Source of the DNA: Paratinospora sagittata
Lineage: Eukaryota; Streptophyta; Magnoliopsida; Ranunculales; Menispermaceae
Assembly: GCA_035771175.1 (NCBI GenBank)
Contig: CM069608.1
Location: 25,302,519 to 25,366,518 of the forward strand
Direction: 5' to 3'
Length of the DNA stretch: 64,000 nt
Under the pieces are notes generated by a model, which searched no databases, was not told the origin of the DNA, and worked only from the letters and a program-made list of their open reading frames with translations. This document shows, piece after piece, positions 47,300 through 58,575 of the stretch. Position 1 is the stretch's first letter; each line of letters starts with the position of its first letter. Made by a program: the position numbers and the translations under genes.

Positions 47300-49111
47300 C
47301 ATTATACTTGGCTACAGTTCCTAAATCTTGGTTTTCATTTTCTCTTTGCCAGTGAGACAACGCAAATCAGGAAGAGAGGAAGGCCACGTGCTGTTCGTCC
47401 AGCAGTGGAGGCACCTCCTGAGATTCAGGAACCGCCGCCTCCGACAACAGCACAGGCCCAACCCACCACTGCCACTACATCTGGGCAGGCAATACCACCA
47501 CCACCCGCACCCTTTGCCATGCCTTCAAGCATTGAAACTTTTTTCGCTGGATTTATTGAGGCGATGAAGGTCACTGTTCAAACTGCCGTTCGTGAGACCG
47601 CAGCCAGTCAGGTTGCCACGGTTCAAGCACCTGTAAAATTAGGGTCCGAAGCTCAAACCGATCAGATTACTAAATACAAGCGGCTACAACCTCTTACTTT
47701 CGATGGTACCATTGATCCTGATGAGGTGCAAAAGTGGTTGGATGAGTCCAAGAAGGCTCTTGATGCAATGGGAGTCGATGAGACTCGTAAAATTCCACTA
47801 GCAACCTACCAACTTGTTGGTGCCGCAAACACATGGTGGATCACAGTGAAAGAAGACCCAAGGGTCAATATAGCAGATATGACTTGGCAACAGTTTGAGT
47901 CAATGTTTATTGATGAGTATTTTCCCAGCGCGGTGACAAAGCAGAAGCGCCAGGAATTTGCTAAGTTATATCAGGGCACCATGACTGTCAAAGAATATGC
48001 TGGAAAATTTAAAGAATTATCAGTCTACTCTCTCTCTACCATCTCAACGGAGCGAGATAAGAGTGAGAAATTTTATAATGGTCTTCGCCATGACATTCGA
48101 CAAGCCTTATCGATCTTGGATCTCAAGATTTACAAGGAGGTTGTTGACAAGGCCATGAGCTTTGAACAAGAGAAACTCTTACAAGAACAGAGAATGAATA
48201 AGGGCAAACGGCCTGCAACGTTTTCCCAACAAGGCTCCCAACAGGGCAACAAGAAAAAGCCCTACTACAATCAAAACCCAGCCCTCCCAGCCCCAGTTTC
48301 CAAGAATGAGGCCACAACACCTGCGGCTGAACCTTCTACCCCTAACCATCAGGGTTTTCGCAACCATGGCCGTGGTGGTCGTTATGGACGAGGTGGCCGT
48401 AGCAACGGCAATGGCAGAGGTGGTGGTCGACACCACCATCAACAAGGCCAGCAGAATTATCAGAATGGCCAGCAACACAATCAGCAGTACAGGCCGACTT
48501 GTTACAACTGCGGCCAGAAGGGCCATGTCAAACATCTTTGTCCGCACCTTCAGCACCCCATTCCTGCTATTCCCGTCCAACAAGCACCACCTGCTGCTAA
48601 TGCCCAACCCAGGCAGACCCAGCAGAACCAGGGTCAACGGAACCAGGGCAGAGCATATGCCATCGCTCACCAACCCCTCCCAGACAATAATGTCGTCGAA
48701 GGTACCTTTCCTTTGTTCAATACATTGGTGCATGTTTTGTTTGATTCAGGTGCTACGCATTCTTTTATATCATCAGCATTGGTAAGACATTTAGGCCTGC
48801 ATCCTGAACCCACAAACATCACACTCCATGTCACATCACCGTTCGGATCGGGTACTGACGTGAATTTGCAGTGTTCTCGATGTGAGCTTCGAATGTCCGA
48901 ACAGATAATATATGCCGATCTTTTTGTGATGGATTTTGATGACTTCGACATCATCCTCGGCATGGACTGGCTCGCACCACTGAATGCAAAGATCGACTGT
49001 ATGAACAAGCACGTTCAGTTAACTTTACCTACCGGTGAGTTTGTCAAGATTCAGGGAACAAGGAAATGGATACACAAATCAACAGTTGCCCTTCTCAAGT
49101 CACAACTTTGA
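47300..49111 (+). CDS. Chromovirus gag-protease
   Basis: The frame is open from 47300 to TGA at 49109-49111. The first ATG is only at 47519. Upstream codons encode KRGRPRAVRPAVEAPP, an AT-hook-like GRP motif, so the true start may come from splicing at the acceptor ending 47352. Domains: proline/glutamine-rich leader, gag core (FDGTIDPDEVQKWLDESKKA, WWITVKEDPR, FIDEYFP), Gly/Arg-rich linker, zinc knuckle CYNCGQKGHVKHLCPH (48500-48547), and aspartic protease with VLFDSGATHSFIS (about 48736-48774). The protease is intact. Gag forms the particle and binds RNA. Pol follows in the same frame after a single TGA. Confidence 0.88.
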   Translation, partial: HYTWLQFLNLGFHFLFASETTQIRKRGRPRAVRPAVEAPPEIQEPPPPTTAQAQPTTATTSGQAIPPPPAPFAMPSSIETFFAGFIEAMKVTVQTAVRETAASQVATVQAPVKLGSEAQTDQITKYKRLQPLTFDGTIDPDEVQKWLDESKKALDAMGVDETRKIPLATYQLVGAANTWWITVKEDPRVNIADMTWQQFESMFIDEYFPSAVTKQKRQEFAKLYQGTMTVKEYAGKFKELSVYSLSTISTERDKSEKFYNGLRHDIRQALSILDLKIYKEVVDKAMSFEQEKLLQEQRMNKGKRPATFSQQGSQQGNKKKPYYNQNPALPAPVSKNEATTPAAEPSTPNHQGFRNHGRGGRYGRGGRSNGNGRGGGRHHHQQGQQNYQNGQQHNQQYRPTCYNCGQKGHVKHLCPHLQHPIPAIPVQQAPPAANAQPRQTQQNQGQRNQGRAYAIAHQPLPDNNVVEGTFPLFNTLVHVLFDSGATHSFISSALVRHLGLHPEPTNITLHVTSPFGSGTDVNLQCSRCELRMSEQIIYADLFVMDFDDFDIILGMDWLAPLNAKIDCMNKHVQLTLPTGEFVKIQGTRKWIHKSTVALLKSQL

Positions 49112-52078
49112 GCGTTGTCTCTTGGCGACGGCAATGAATCACCAGCTCTGTACCCTCCTGAAGTACGCGATGTTCCAGTCGTATCTGAATTCCCAACCGT
49201 TTTTCTTAATGACCTTCCTGGTCTACCTCCAGTTAGGGAATTCGATTTTGAGATCAACCTCATACCTGGGACAGGGCCTATCTCAATTCCACCATACAGA
49301 ATGTCAAATGTTGAACTGGTCGAATTAGACAAACAACTTAAGGAATTAGAGCGTAATGGCTTCATCCGCAAGAGTTCATCACCCTGGGGCGCTCCAGTTC
49401 TGTTTGTTCGCAAAAAGGATGGTTCGTTACGACTTTGCATCGATTATCGTAAGTTGAATAACGTCACCATCAAGAACAGATATCCGTTGCCCAGGATCGA
49501 TGACTTATTCGACCAACTTCGAGAAGCCAAATACTTCTCTAAGATTGATTTACGGTCCGGTTATCACCAACTCCGAATCCGGGAGTCAGACATCACCAAG
49601 ACGGCGTTCAGAACTCGGTACGGTCATTACGAATTCTTAGTTATGCCGTTCGGCCTAACAAATGCACCTGCTGCATTCATGGATTTGATGAATCGCATAT
49701 TCAGGTTATACTTAGACCGGTTCGTGGTGGTTTTTGTCGACGACATCTTGATATATTCCTCAACCGAGGAAGACCATAAACTACATTTGACGATCGTCCT
49801 CCAGACCTTACAAAGACACCAACTGTATGCAAAGTTGAGTAAGTGCGAATTTTGGGCGCAGAGAGTTCAATTCCTCGGCCATGTGGTTTCAGGCAATGGC
49901 ATTGAGGTCGATCCTTCTAAGGTTGAAGCAGTCTTAAACTGGAAGCAGCCTACCACTGTTACTCAGATTAGGAGTTTTCTTGGTTTGGCTGGCTATTACA
50001 GACGCTTCATTAAGGACTTCTCAAAGATTGCTGAACCTATGACCACGCTCACTCGAAAAGACGTGCGCTTCATCTGGAATCCCGCCTGTGAAGCATCATT
50101 TCAGGAATTGAAGAAACGCCTCACGACGGCACCTGTACTTATCACTCCAAGAAATGGAATTGGTTTTTCATTATACACCGATGCCTCTCTCCAAGGCTTA
50201 GGTGCCGTACTAATGCAAGACGGCCAAGTTGTTGCATATGCCTCCAGGCAACTGAAGATTCATGAGGGTAATTACCCAACCCATGACTTGGAACTTGCAG
50301 CTGTTGTGTTTGCACTTAAATTATGGCGTCATTACCTTTACGGTGAACGGTTCGAGGTCTTCTCAGATCACAAGAGTCTTAAGTACATATACACTCAGAG
50401 AGACCTAAACCTCCGCCAAAGAAGATGGTTGGAATTCTTGAAAGACTATGACTTCCAACTCCAGTACCATCCCGGAAAGGCCAATGTTGTGGCCGATGCT
50501 TTGAGTAGAAAATCTTATGTTGCTTGCACTCTTAACTATGAAATGGGGAAGTTGGCTACAGAGATGGACAACTTTAACCTCCAGCTGAACGAAGAGGGAC
50601 CACGCCCACGACTCTCTCAATTGTCCGCTACCTCTGAGCTCGTTCGCAAGATTTCAGCTACTCAAGCCAATGACCCTATGTTAATGGAGAAACGAGCACT
50701 TCTACTCAGCGGGCAAGACTTTCCTCATTGGTCAGTCTCTGACGACGGAGCCGTTTTCTATAAAAAACGTCTTTGTCTTCCGAACGATCCCGAGGTTCGG
50801 AAAGACGTGCTTACTGAGATGCACTGTTCGAGATACGCTATGCATCCTGGGGGTGACAAGATGTACCAGGATGTCAAGCGACAATTCTGGTTTTCTGGAA
50901 TGAAGAAGGCAATTGCAGACTTCGTTGCTCGATGTCTTGTTTGCCAGAAAGTTAAGGCAGAACGCAAACTTCCCTTTGGCCTTCTCCAGCCGTTACCTAT
51001 TGGAGAATGGAAATGGGAGAACATCGCAATGGATTTTGTTACAGCCTTACCTCGAAATAATAAAGGGCAAGATGCTATCTGGGTTATTATTGACAGACTC
51101 ACCAAGTCTGCACACTTCTTGCCAATAAAGTTCACGGATACTCCCGCCAAACTTGCAGAACTATATGAAAGAGAAATCGTACGCCTTCATGGCATACCAC
51201 TCACGATCGTCTCTGATCGAGACCCTCGCTTCACATCAAACTTTTGGAAAAGCTTCCAAACTAGAATGGGTTCAAAGATCACTATGAGCACAGCCTTCCA
51301 CCCTCAGACTGATGGGCAGTCAGAACGGCTTATCCAAATCTTAGAAGACATGCTACGATGCTGCATTTTGGACTTTAATGACGGATGGGCAAAGTATTTA
51401 CATCTAGCTGAGTTTGCATACAACAACAGCTACCAAACTAGTATCGGCATGGCACCATACGAGGCTCTCTATGGTCGGCCTTGCAGATCTCCGGTATGCT
51501 GGTTAGATATGGCAGACCGACCGCAGTTGGGCCCTGAACTAGTTCAAGAGACTTCTGAGAAGATCACACTAGTAAAGGAACGACTTCGTGTCGCACAAAG
51601 TCGACAGAAGAGCTATGCTGACAAACGGCGACAGCCTCTGGAATTTGATAAGGGGGACTTTGTTTTTATACAAGTCCAGCCCACCCGAGGTGTCAAACGC
51701 TTCGGGATCAAAGGAAAGCTCTCCCCGCGGTATATCGGTCCATTTCCGATCATTGAACGTATTGGCAAACTTGCATATCGTCTGTCCCTTCCATCGTCCA
51801 TGCCTAAGGTTCATGACGTTTTTCATGTATCTATGCTTCGCAAGTATCGTCCTGATCCTTCGCATATCATCCCTTTAGTCGAGGTTCGGGTTGAGGAAGG
51901 AAATACGTATCAAGAGAAAGCAATACAGATTTTAGATAGAAAAACTCACGACCTACGGAGACGTAGCATACCACTTGTGAAAGTGCTCTGGGATCACCAC
52001 GGCATAGAGGAAGCTACATGGGAACTAGAATCCACAATTAAACAGAAATACCCTGAATTGTTTTCTAGTACCACCTGA
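49112..52078 (+). CDS. Chromovirus pol: RT, RNase H, integrase, chromodomain
   Basis: 988 codons, uninterrupted, in frame with gag across the TGA at 49109. Visible motifs: RT core with [14 protein letters not shown] and catalytic FVDDILIYS (about residue 207); RNase H with [16 protein letters not shown] and [15 protein letters not shown]; integrase zinc region ([19 protein letters not shown]), DDE triad ([28 protein letters not shown]), GPF/Y-like [18 protein letters not shown]; chromodomain near residues 930-982 ([24 protein letters not shown]). Every key residue I can check is present. No start is visible, so pol needs readthrough of the TGA or a mutation made it so. Confidence 0.9.
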   Translation, partial: ALSLGDGNESPALYPPEVRDVPVVSEFPTVFLNDLPGLPPVREFDFEINLIPGTGPISIPPYRMSNVELVELDKQLKELERNGFIRKSSSPWGAPVLFVRKKDGSLRLCIDYRKLNNVTIKNRYPLPRIDDLFDQLREAKYFSKIDLRSGYHQLRIRESDITKTAFRTRYGHYEFLVMPFGLTNAPAAFMDLMNRIFRLYLDRFVVVFVDDILIYSSTEEDHKLHLTIVLQTLQRHQLYAKLSKCEFWAQRVQFLGHVVSGNGIEVDPSKVEAVLNWKQPTTVTQIRSFLGLAGYYRRFIKDFSKIAEPMTTLTRKDVRFIWNPACEASFQELKKRLTTAPVLITPRNGIGFSLYTDASLQGLGAVLMQDGQVVAYASRQLKIHEGNYPTHDLELAAVVFALKLWRHYLYGERFEVFSDHKSLKYIYTQRDLNLRQRRWLEFLKDYDFQLQYHPGKANVVADALSRKSYVACTLNYEMGKLATEMDNFNLQLNEEGPRPRLSQLSATSELVRKISATQANDPMLMEKRALLLSGQDFPHWSVSDDGAVFYKKRLCLPNDPEVRKDVLTEMHCSRYAMHPGGDKMYQDVKRQFWFSGMKKAIADFVARCLVCQKVKAERKLPFGLLQPLPIGEWKWENIAMDFVTALPRNNKGQDAIWVIIDRLTKSAHFLPIKFTDTPAKLAELYEREIVRLHGIPLTIVSDRDPRFTSNFWKSFQTRMGSKITMSTAFHPQTDGQSERLIQILEDMLRCCILDFNDGWAKYLHLAEFAYNNSYQTSIGMAPYEALYGRPCRSPVCWLDMADRPQLGPELVQETSEKITLVKERLRVAQSRQKSYADKRRQPLEFDKGDFVFIQVQPTRGVKRFGIKGKLSPRYIGPFPIIERIGKLAYRLSLPSSMPKVHDVFHVSMLRKYRPDPSHIIPLVEVRVEEGNTYQEKAIQILDRKTHDLRRRSIPLVKVLWDHHGIEEATWELESTIKQKYPELFSSTT

Positions 52079-52315
52079 CGATGTGATACATTGTATTATT
52101 TTCACTTATAAATACCAGGATGAAACATTGTTTACACTTATCTTCATACATTGTTTCACTTGAATAACTACGCAGATATCTGAAAATCATATCAATGGAT
52201 ATCGTGATGCACACACGCAGTGACTCCTTAGCAACCTGCGGCTCCTTCGCACGCCATACCCCTCATCCATACTTGACTTGATTTCGAGGGCGAAATCCCT
52301 TTAAGGGGGGTAGAG
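52079..52315 (+). other. Chromovirus 3' untranslated region and polypurine tract
   Basis: TTTAAGGGGGGTAGAG (52300-52315) touches the 3' LTR. TTCGAGGGCGAAATCC just before it is the typical chromovirus lead-in. Confidence 0.85.
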
Positions 52316-53856
52316 TGTAATACCCTGTATTTCACAAAAAAAAAAAAAAATAAATAAAAAAAAATAAAAAAAAATTACTATTTGAAATTTTTACTATTTG
52401 GGCAACGCCCGAACGTTCAGGCGCGTGACAGAACGTTCAGGCGCAATGCCAGAACGTTCAGGCGCATGCCAGAACGTTCAGGCGCCTGACAGAACGTTCA
52501 GGCGCAATGCCAGAACGTTCAGGCGCAATGCCAGAACGTTCAGGCGCATGCCAGAACGTTCAGGCATGCCAGAACGTTCAGGCGCCTGCCAGAACGTTCA
52601 GGCGCCATGCCAGAACGTTCAGGCGCATGCCAGAACGTTCAGGCGCCATGCCAGAACGTTCAGGCGCCTGCCAGAACGTTCAGGCGCCTGCCAGAACGTT
52701 CAGGCGCCATGCCAGAACGTTCAGGCGCATGCCAGAACGTTCAGGCGCAAAAATCTCTATATAAGAAACCTCCTCATTTCTCATTCCTCACACCAAATCA
52801 CCTTCTCTTGTGATTTTTCTTCTCCTTTCCACGCATTCTAAGTTTTTAGTCTTTGAGACTTCCGGTGCGGTGCAACAAAGTTCTGTCCGGAGGAAAGCGC
52901 CAGATCTGAAAGCGGTGCAACGAAGTTCTGTCCGGAGAAAAGCACCAGATCTGAAGGTGGGGAACGAAACATAGGTTTGCGTGTTTCATAACTTTTATTA
53001 AAGTTTACATTCAATTATTATTATGTCTACTATTCATTTACACTGCATTATGTCAATAATGTTTATGACCTGAATGTCCTAACTTTGCACGTCGTGATAC
53101 CGACCCTGATAAGGATCACTAGACGTTGACAAAGTCAGTATAAATGTCAAGAAAAGACCAGACTAGTAGACTAAACTAGTTCATGCATTGGCATCATACA
53201 TATCACCACCTAGGGACGTATATGGTTTATGACTCATAGAATAGTTAGAAGCATTGCTCACTATTCATATTATTTCTCTGGAGAGGGACGTACATGAGAA
53301 CTCGGCTACGCCGGGGAGGGACATCAGTACGTGAATCCAGAGCATCGTTCCTGAGGAGGGACGTACAGTGAGAACCTGGCTACGCCCGGGGAAGGACACC
53401 TGTACGTGAACTCAGGCGATGTACGCTCATCAAACCATTAATACGTGACGGTGTCATGCATACATACATATTGATTGATTATGATGCTTACATGTGTATT
53501 TAAGATATTTGATATTGAAGTATGCTTTATTAATTGTTATACTCATGCACTATTTACCCACTGAGCGCGTTAAGCTCACTCCAATATTATCAAATCTTTC
53601 ACAGGAAATTAGGGTGGACTGGGTGCAGGTTATGGGGCCCACATTTTGTACCCTTTGTATGAATCATTGGGGATTTTGGGAGTATGTTCCCTTGACCATT
53701 TTATGTACAAAAGTATTCTGAATTATATGAAATCAGATTTGTACTGTGTACTATATTTCCGCTGCGCACTCTGTTATTACCATTATGATTGTTCCAAATG
53801 CGCGCCCCGTCCGAGAGTGTACCGCCGGTTTAGGCGCGTCCGGGCGGGGTGTGACA
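52316..53856 (+). repeat. 3' LTR of the chromovirus
   Basis: 1541 bp, TGTAATACCCTG to GGGTGTGACA. One repeat block of 17 AACGTTCAGG copies (52413-52744) instead of two blocks, otherwise nearly identical to the 5' LTR. The TATA box is at about 52755. Target duplication ACAAG follows. Confidence 0.92.
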
Positions 53857-53861
53857 ACAAG

Positions 53862-55932
53862 TGGACAACTAAATTAATTGATCTACCTTAAGTGTATGTT
53901 GAAATTTTGAAGCATCTATTTTAATGCTAGCTATACATAGCTTTTCAACTTTTCTATGTCACAAGAGATATGTGTACTAAGACTAATTGAACTAGACTCA
54001 AATCCTTCACATAATGTTCAATTTCTTATTCTACCTCATGTTTCTACTAGTGTCTTATGCAATAATCAACAAATAATTAGAATATACACAAGTATAATAA
54101 ATTTTCCATTTAATATTTTTTGTATGAAAAAATTATGGTTGTTCTTTTATGTCATTGTTGTGGAATTTTTGTACCTCTTCTTAATGTTTGTTTTAACCAA
54201 TATATTCTGCCATTTTCTAAATAAATTTTTGTTCCTTTGATTTTTTGAATCTTAATATTTAAAAACTAAGTTTTTTATAACCATAAGTAAACATTATTTT
54301 GACATAAATTATTCCATCTCAAAGTTAATATTGTTTATAAAAAATGGCAGTATACAACATGTATATAACACATCTTTACCATAAGTTAGAAATTTTCATA
54401 AAATATTAATATATTTTATTTTGAGTACTTAACCATACTTCATAATTATAAGTTTTTTTTTTTTTTTTTCTCTAGCTTCTAGCTTGAAAATCTATTTGTT
54501 TTGAAACTTTCACTATTCAAGAGTCATTAAGACTCTAGTTCACCTTTATCTATAAGTATAACATATTCATATATCTTGAAGACCCATACAAAGATCGTCA
54601 TGTGTTTTGTTTTCATGTTTTGTTGAAATAAGTAACATCATCATTAAGCGCTTTGATGAGGCAGTAGAATACAAATGGATCAAATTTCTTACCCTCTTTT
54701 TTAAAATCCCAGTGCTTTGATATTATAGAAAACCATATTTTTAGTTCTAACAACTTCCTTGTCAAGTACATAATTTGTTAAATAAGTCTCATAAGAAGTA
54801 TCCAAGATTTTTCATAAAGCTTTGACCTCTCATTATATAATAGCACATTCCAACCAAATACCTACAAGTGATCATTGTACGTAATCTTGTGTGTTTATAC
54901 ACTTTACATTTCCCTAAAATGTTTCATGTGAGATACACACACACATACCCAATTTGTTTACAATAATTTTAAAGTTCATTGTATCTTTGCACCATATGCT
55001 AAGAGTATTAACTATTGAAAGTTCATGTTTAATCCCTTGAATTCTAAAATATTCATCAAATAAATATTATTATTTTTAAATGTAAATGATGCATTTGAGG
55101 ATTGCTTTTTTTTTTCCTTCTATCCACCATTCTATAGAAGTAGAAAGTATTTTAGTTTTTTTAAAGTGTATATCAAGCTAATCTCTTTTTTTATTTGTTA
55201 ATATGAAATACAATAACTTTCATTAACTTTGTTATAGATGAATCATTCAATAGCCTTATTGATTTCAAATTGGTAACTCTAATATGCTTCATAAAAGAAA
55301 CCAAAAATGTAAAATAGTAATATGTTAGGACATTTAAATTCTTCTCTGTCATATTATGAATAGAAACAATTTGAAGAAATATTACATCAAATTCTAAAAT
55401 TTCAACTAAATTGACTAAACATTTCGTTTAATTTTTAATTCATGCATCTAAGAAGATTTTGTCATTAAAAATTGACATCACCCTCTTAAAGAATCTAGGC
55501 TGACTAAGATTATTTATTGCATACATGCATTTATAACCTAATAGGATTTGTAATATATACATCCATATAATAATAATATAGTTTAGATTCTTAAAATGGC
55601 AGGAATTCATATAAAATAAAGTTAATAAGAATGTCAATAACCGGTAGCTCAACCAGTTAGGCATCTACCCCGTCAATGAGGTGGAGGTAGTTCAAATTTC
55701 CTTAGCCTTATATGAGAAGAAGAATCGTGGTGCCACTATTAATGAGGGCTTGTTGTAGCCTTATTTGCTTGGTGTGGGCATTTATTCTCTAAATTAATTA
55801 TTGAGACTGCCCTTATCTTTGATTAATTAATATGAAATAACTTGTATGCATATCATGAGCCAATGTAACAACTACTAAAGATTGACAAAGTAAAATAAAA
55901 AGTGGATTATAATAAAAATAAAGTGATGTTAC
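53862..55932. other. Intron DNA 5' of the chromovirus insertion (gene sense)
   Basis: About 2 kb of AT-rich intron sequence with a poly-T run near 54451 and no long frame. It holds a tRNA-like SINE candidate near 55634. No exon motif of the transporter is recognisable before 55933. Confidence 0.6.
55634..55800 (+). mobile_element. Possible tRNA-derived SINE
   Basis: TAGCTCAACCAGTTAGGC (55645-55662) fits a polymerase III A box and AGTTCAAATTTC (55689-55700) a B box, at a normal spacing of about 30 bp. The cloverleaf is too poor for a working tRNA. The tail ends near ATTATTGAGACT. Confidence 0.4.
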
Positions 55933-56147
55933 CTTTAGACCATGAAACTCCACTCGACCGAAAGCTGGCCAATTAGGTAAAGGTCGATTGCCTTCTATAA
56001 CTTTAGGGGATTCAATAGGTAAATTCATGTATTGATTTAACCTTTCTATCGAAACTATGTCATTTGCTAATATGCATTGTTGTTGCAAATAGAAGATAAG
56101 AAACACATTCAAGGAAAGACCATATGAGATTGCCATTCCAATTAGAC
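55933..56147 (-). CDS. ABCC10-like exon, end of transmembrane domain 2
   Basis: The minus strand reads GLIGMAISYGLSLNVFLIFY (membrane helix), QQQCILANDIVSIERLNQYM and PKVIEGNRPLPNWPAFGRVE then FHGLK. This is the linker from the last helices of TMD2 to NBD2 and joins [10 protein letters not shown] of the exon ending at 41104 in phase 0. The acceptor is CTGCAG (56148-56153) and the donor GTAACA (55932-55927). The exon has 215 bp, a glycine codon split at its start (G/GT), and no decay. Confidence 0.85.
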
Positions 56148-56354
56148 CTGCAGATACAAAATGAGTTAGCAACTTATTTTGTTTGACTAATAAGAATTAA
56201 CTGCATAATCCACATTGGATATTACCTAAGTAAAATATACTAATACCAGATATTCATGATTGAAGCCAAGCCAAATTTAACATTTTATCAAAAATATATT
56301 TCTAATAGTGATCCTTTTTTCTAGCTTAATTGATTATCATAGTGCATTACTAAT
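56148..56354. other. Intron DNA before the Tat-like element
   Basis: About 200 bp of AT-rich intron sequence, with no exon visible, between the TMD2 exon and the inserted LTR at 56355. Confidence 0.6.
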
Positions 56355-57040
56355 TGTTACACCCAAAAATAGACGACGAAGAGAATGAGCAAAATATCAA
56401 GGAAATAGGGAAAACTAGATAGACAAACTGAGAAAAACCCAGTTAAAACCCCCCGGTCGTAACCTAAAGGTGTTCCCATCAGGCTGCGACTGGGGGATCT
56501 ACCTCAGCCACGGTCGAGGAGGCCCCTTGACCAAGGCTGAGCCCTCGTCCCCTTAGGCCATAGACGAGGCCTTCTCCTCAACCATGGCCGAGGGAAACCT
56601 TCGGCTCCATTCGAAGGCATCTCGCGAGCTCGGCCAAGGCCACTCCCAGCCTTGGCTAAAGAACCCCTCTCGGCACGTTGATCACAACTTGGATACCGCA
56701 TAGAGCAAATCTCGAGGCACAAAATTACGAGCCAACTCCTGATGAGGAAAATCACAAATCACTCCTACTGATGGAGCGCAACATTAAATGCAAATAACAC
56801 CCCCTCTCTCACTATAAAAAGAGGCTTCATTCTTTAGAAACAGGTATGATTTAAGCCTCCATTTCTCTACATACTTCTATTTTTCTCCTACATTCGCTAA
56901 CTTAGGCATCAGAGTGGTTTCGGTGACATCCACCCAGTGTCACAACCTTTGCAGGTTCGAAGCGAGGCGACCCCGCTGGAGGATTTCGGAGGAAGAGCAA
57001 ATAGTCTTCACATTTAGTTAGCCAGCATCAGTTCGCATCA
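56355..57040 (+). repeat. 5' LTR of the Tat-like element
   Basis: About 686 bp. CTCACTATAAAAAGAGGC (about 56809) is a TATA box. The GGCATCAGAGTGG block and the CGCATCA end, with GCCTGCGGAC as a degenerate primer site, follow the Tat pattern. A GC-rich part with GGCCGAGG repeats spans 56450-56660. Confidence 0.6.
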
Positions 57041-57050
57041 GCCTGCGGAC

Positions 57051-57973
57051 AATCAACGTCCTGAAAGTTATTCAGTTGATTTCCAAAGGTGAGGGTGCTT
57101 CTATCCAGAAAGCGTCCTGATAGTTTAATCAACTTATAACCATCAACATCCTCAAAGAAACATTCTTTGAAGAACTTTTAAAAGATCTTTCAGTGAGCTG
57201 ATGCTGAGTCAGCTTCTTGACAACTTCAGAGGTTGACTAATATATTAGACCGCTACTATACAAGTAAGCGTCTTGATTAATCAGTTCATTTCAACCTTGA
57301 GCGTTATTAGCGTCCTAATGACCTATTAGCGTCCTGACTTAACAAGTTCAGGAAAGCGCTTCTATTTCATTAGCGTCCTGAAAGACTCTTTGAAAACAGT
57401 TTTGACTCGCGATAAAATATTCGATAAATGCGAATAAAAACTCAGTATATTTCAAATTAAGTATATAGTATTAAATCATTGGAAATATTGTTAAAAACAT
57501 GTAGATTTAGAAAACATATGATAATGATATATGCATGGTTTTGAAAAACATTTTGAGCAATAATGATTAGAGAAAGATGTACCTTAAATACTTTGTGTAT
57601 TTCTTTTTTCTCATAACCGTTAAATCCAACTCTTCATTATGAGATCTTCAATAAGAGTAATTCGGAGTTGAATGACTTGACTGTTGATCGAGAGATGTAG
57701 TCTTGAAGCTCGATCAAAACGTTCGAGAGAAGTGATCTTGAAATTATGATGTGATCGTTGAAGTCCGTTAGTTGAAACGAGCTTGATCATTGGATGTAAG
57801 CTTTGAGTTCCTTGATCGAGTCGTTCCTTGGCTTTTTGCTTTTCCTTTGGTGCAGAGATAAGTTCTTGAAAAACGTTCGTTAGCACCGAAAAATACTTTG
57901 TTTGTGATCATCAAAATATACTTCATCAAGTAGACTTTAGGGATGTGCTAAGGATGAACCATATAGGTCAACA
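57051..57973 (-). repeat. LARD LTR fragment
   Basis: Matches the start half of the LARD LTR (compare 61200-62144): hairpin motifs, then GCACCGAAAAATACTTTGTT and the end GGTCAACA. The other half is missing at 57050, and there is no target duplication. Confidence 0.75.
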
Positions 57974-58575
57974 TACACATACCAAATAGCAAAAGCTATA
58001 GGCCCAATATAGGACAGGCGTACATTCGAAAACAAAAATAGCGAGCGGCTCAAGCGAACAAAACTCATGAAGCCCACGAATCAAGTAGATAAAGACTACA
58101 GAAGCAGTACCTTCCCACGCGCAAGACAACAATAAAAAAATAAGTACAGAAGGATAAGACGATCAAAGGAGCTTAACTGCAACCCAACCAGACCGCCCCT
58201 TGAGAAGACAAGGTGGTAATAGTTCTTTAAAGGAAAAAAAAAAAACCAAGAGCCTTTTGTGAAAAAACATGCCATCTCCAGCAACAACTAAAGGGATACA
58301 AAAGTAAGAGTGTAGAAACACGTAACATGCCCACATACGCATAAAGACTATCTTAAACAAACGAACAATAAGTCTAGATTCATAATTCAAAGGAATCAAT
58401 ATCAAAGACACCATCAAGATTCATTAATAAAGATAGGGTCACAAACATTCGACCCACACACAAAAGTCAACACATAATCCAAGCAAAGCAATGACAAAAC
58501 AATGAAGAACAAAAGCTTGCATCCTTAAGGCTCCTAAGCACCCCTCTTTGCCCCAGGATAATTCTCGTCCAAAAA
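57974..58575. other. Tat-like interior with fragment of the 43-bp repeat
   Basis: ACCAAATAGCAAAAGCTATA at 57980-57999 is one unit of the 19774-20500 array. The rest is noncoding. Confidence 0.5.

Larger units (their letters stand above)
42461..53856 (+). mobile_element. Full-length young chromovirus (Tekay/Del-like) with extra ORF1
   Basis: 11,396 bp, flanked by exact ACAAG duplications (42456-42460 and 53857-53861). Order: 5' LTR, PBS, ORF1, gag-protease, TGA, RT-RNase H-integrase-chromodomain, polypurine tract, 3' LTR. By eye the last 1.09 kb of the two LTRs differ at about six positions, so the insertion is recent. It lies antisense to the ABCC10-like gene, in an intron. Chromodomains in this clade direct integrase to marked chromatin. 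Confidence 0.93.
38182..56147 (-). pseudogene. ABCC10/MRP14-like ABC transporter gene, 3' part (five exons, upstream exons outside)
   Basis: Five exons with conserved splice phases encode the end of transmembrane domain 2 and the whole second nucleotide-binding domain of a C-subfamily ABC transporter. Wording such as [20 protein letters not shown] and VVEDGSNWS is closest, from memory of the family, to plant ABCC10 (MRP14). ABCC proteins pump glutathione conjugates and other anions across the tonoplast or plasma membrane using ATP. The third exon from the end is damaged, so this copy is probably a pseudogene. The 14.8-kb intron 41105-55932 holds a chromovirus, and the next intron (from 56148) runs beyond 64000. 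Confidence 0.72.

Noticed and set aside
48123..49008. Minus-strand frames of up to 184 codons opposite gag (and similar ones opposite pol)
   Set aside because: Antisense shadows of the well-supported gag-pol; no motifs of their own.
55645..55700. Functional tRNA gene
   Set aside because: The acceptor stem and T arm do not pair and the B box is imperfect; a SINE or remnant is more likely.
40799..56147. Two separate ABC transporter genes
   Set aside because: The exon at 55933-56147 joins the exon at 40799-41104 in phase and in domain order, so they belong to one gene split by the chromovirus.
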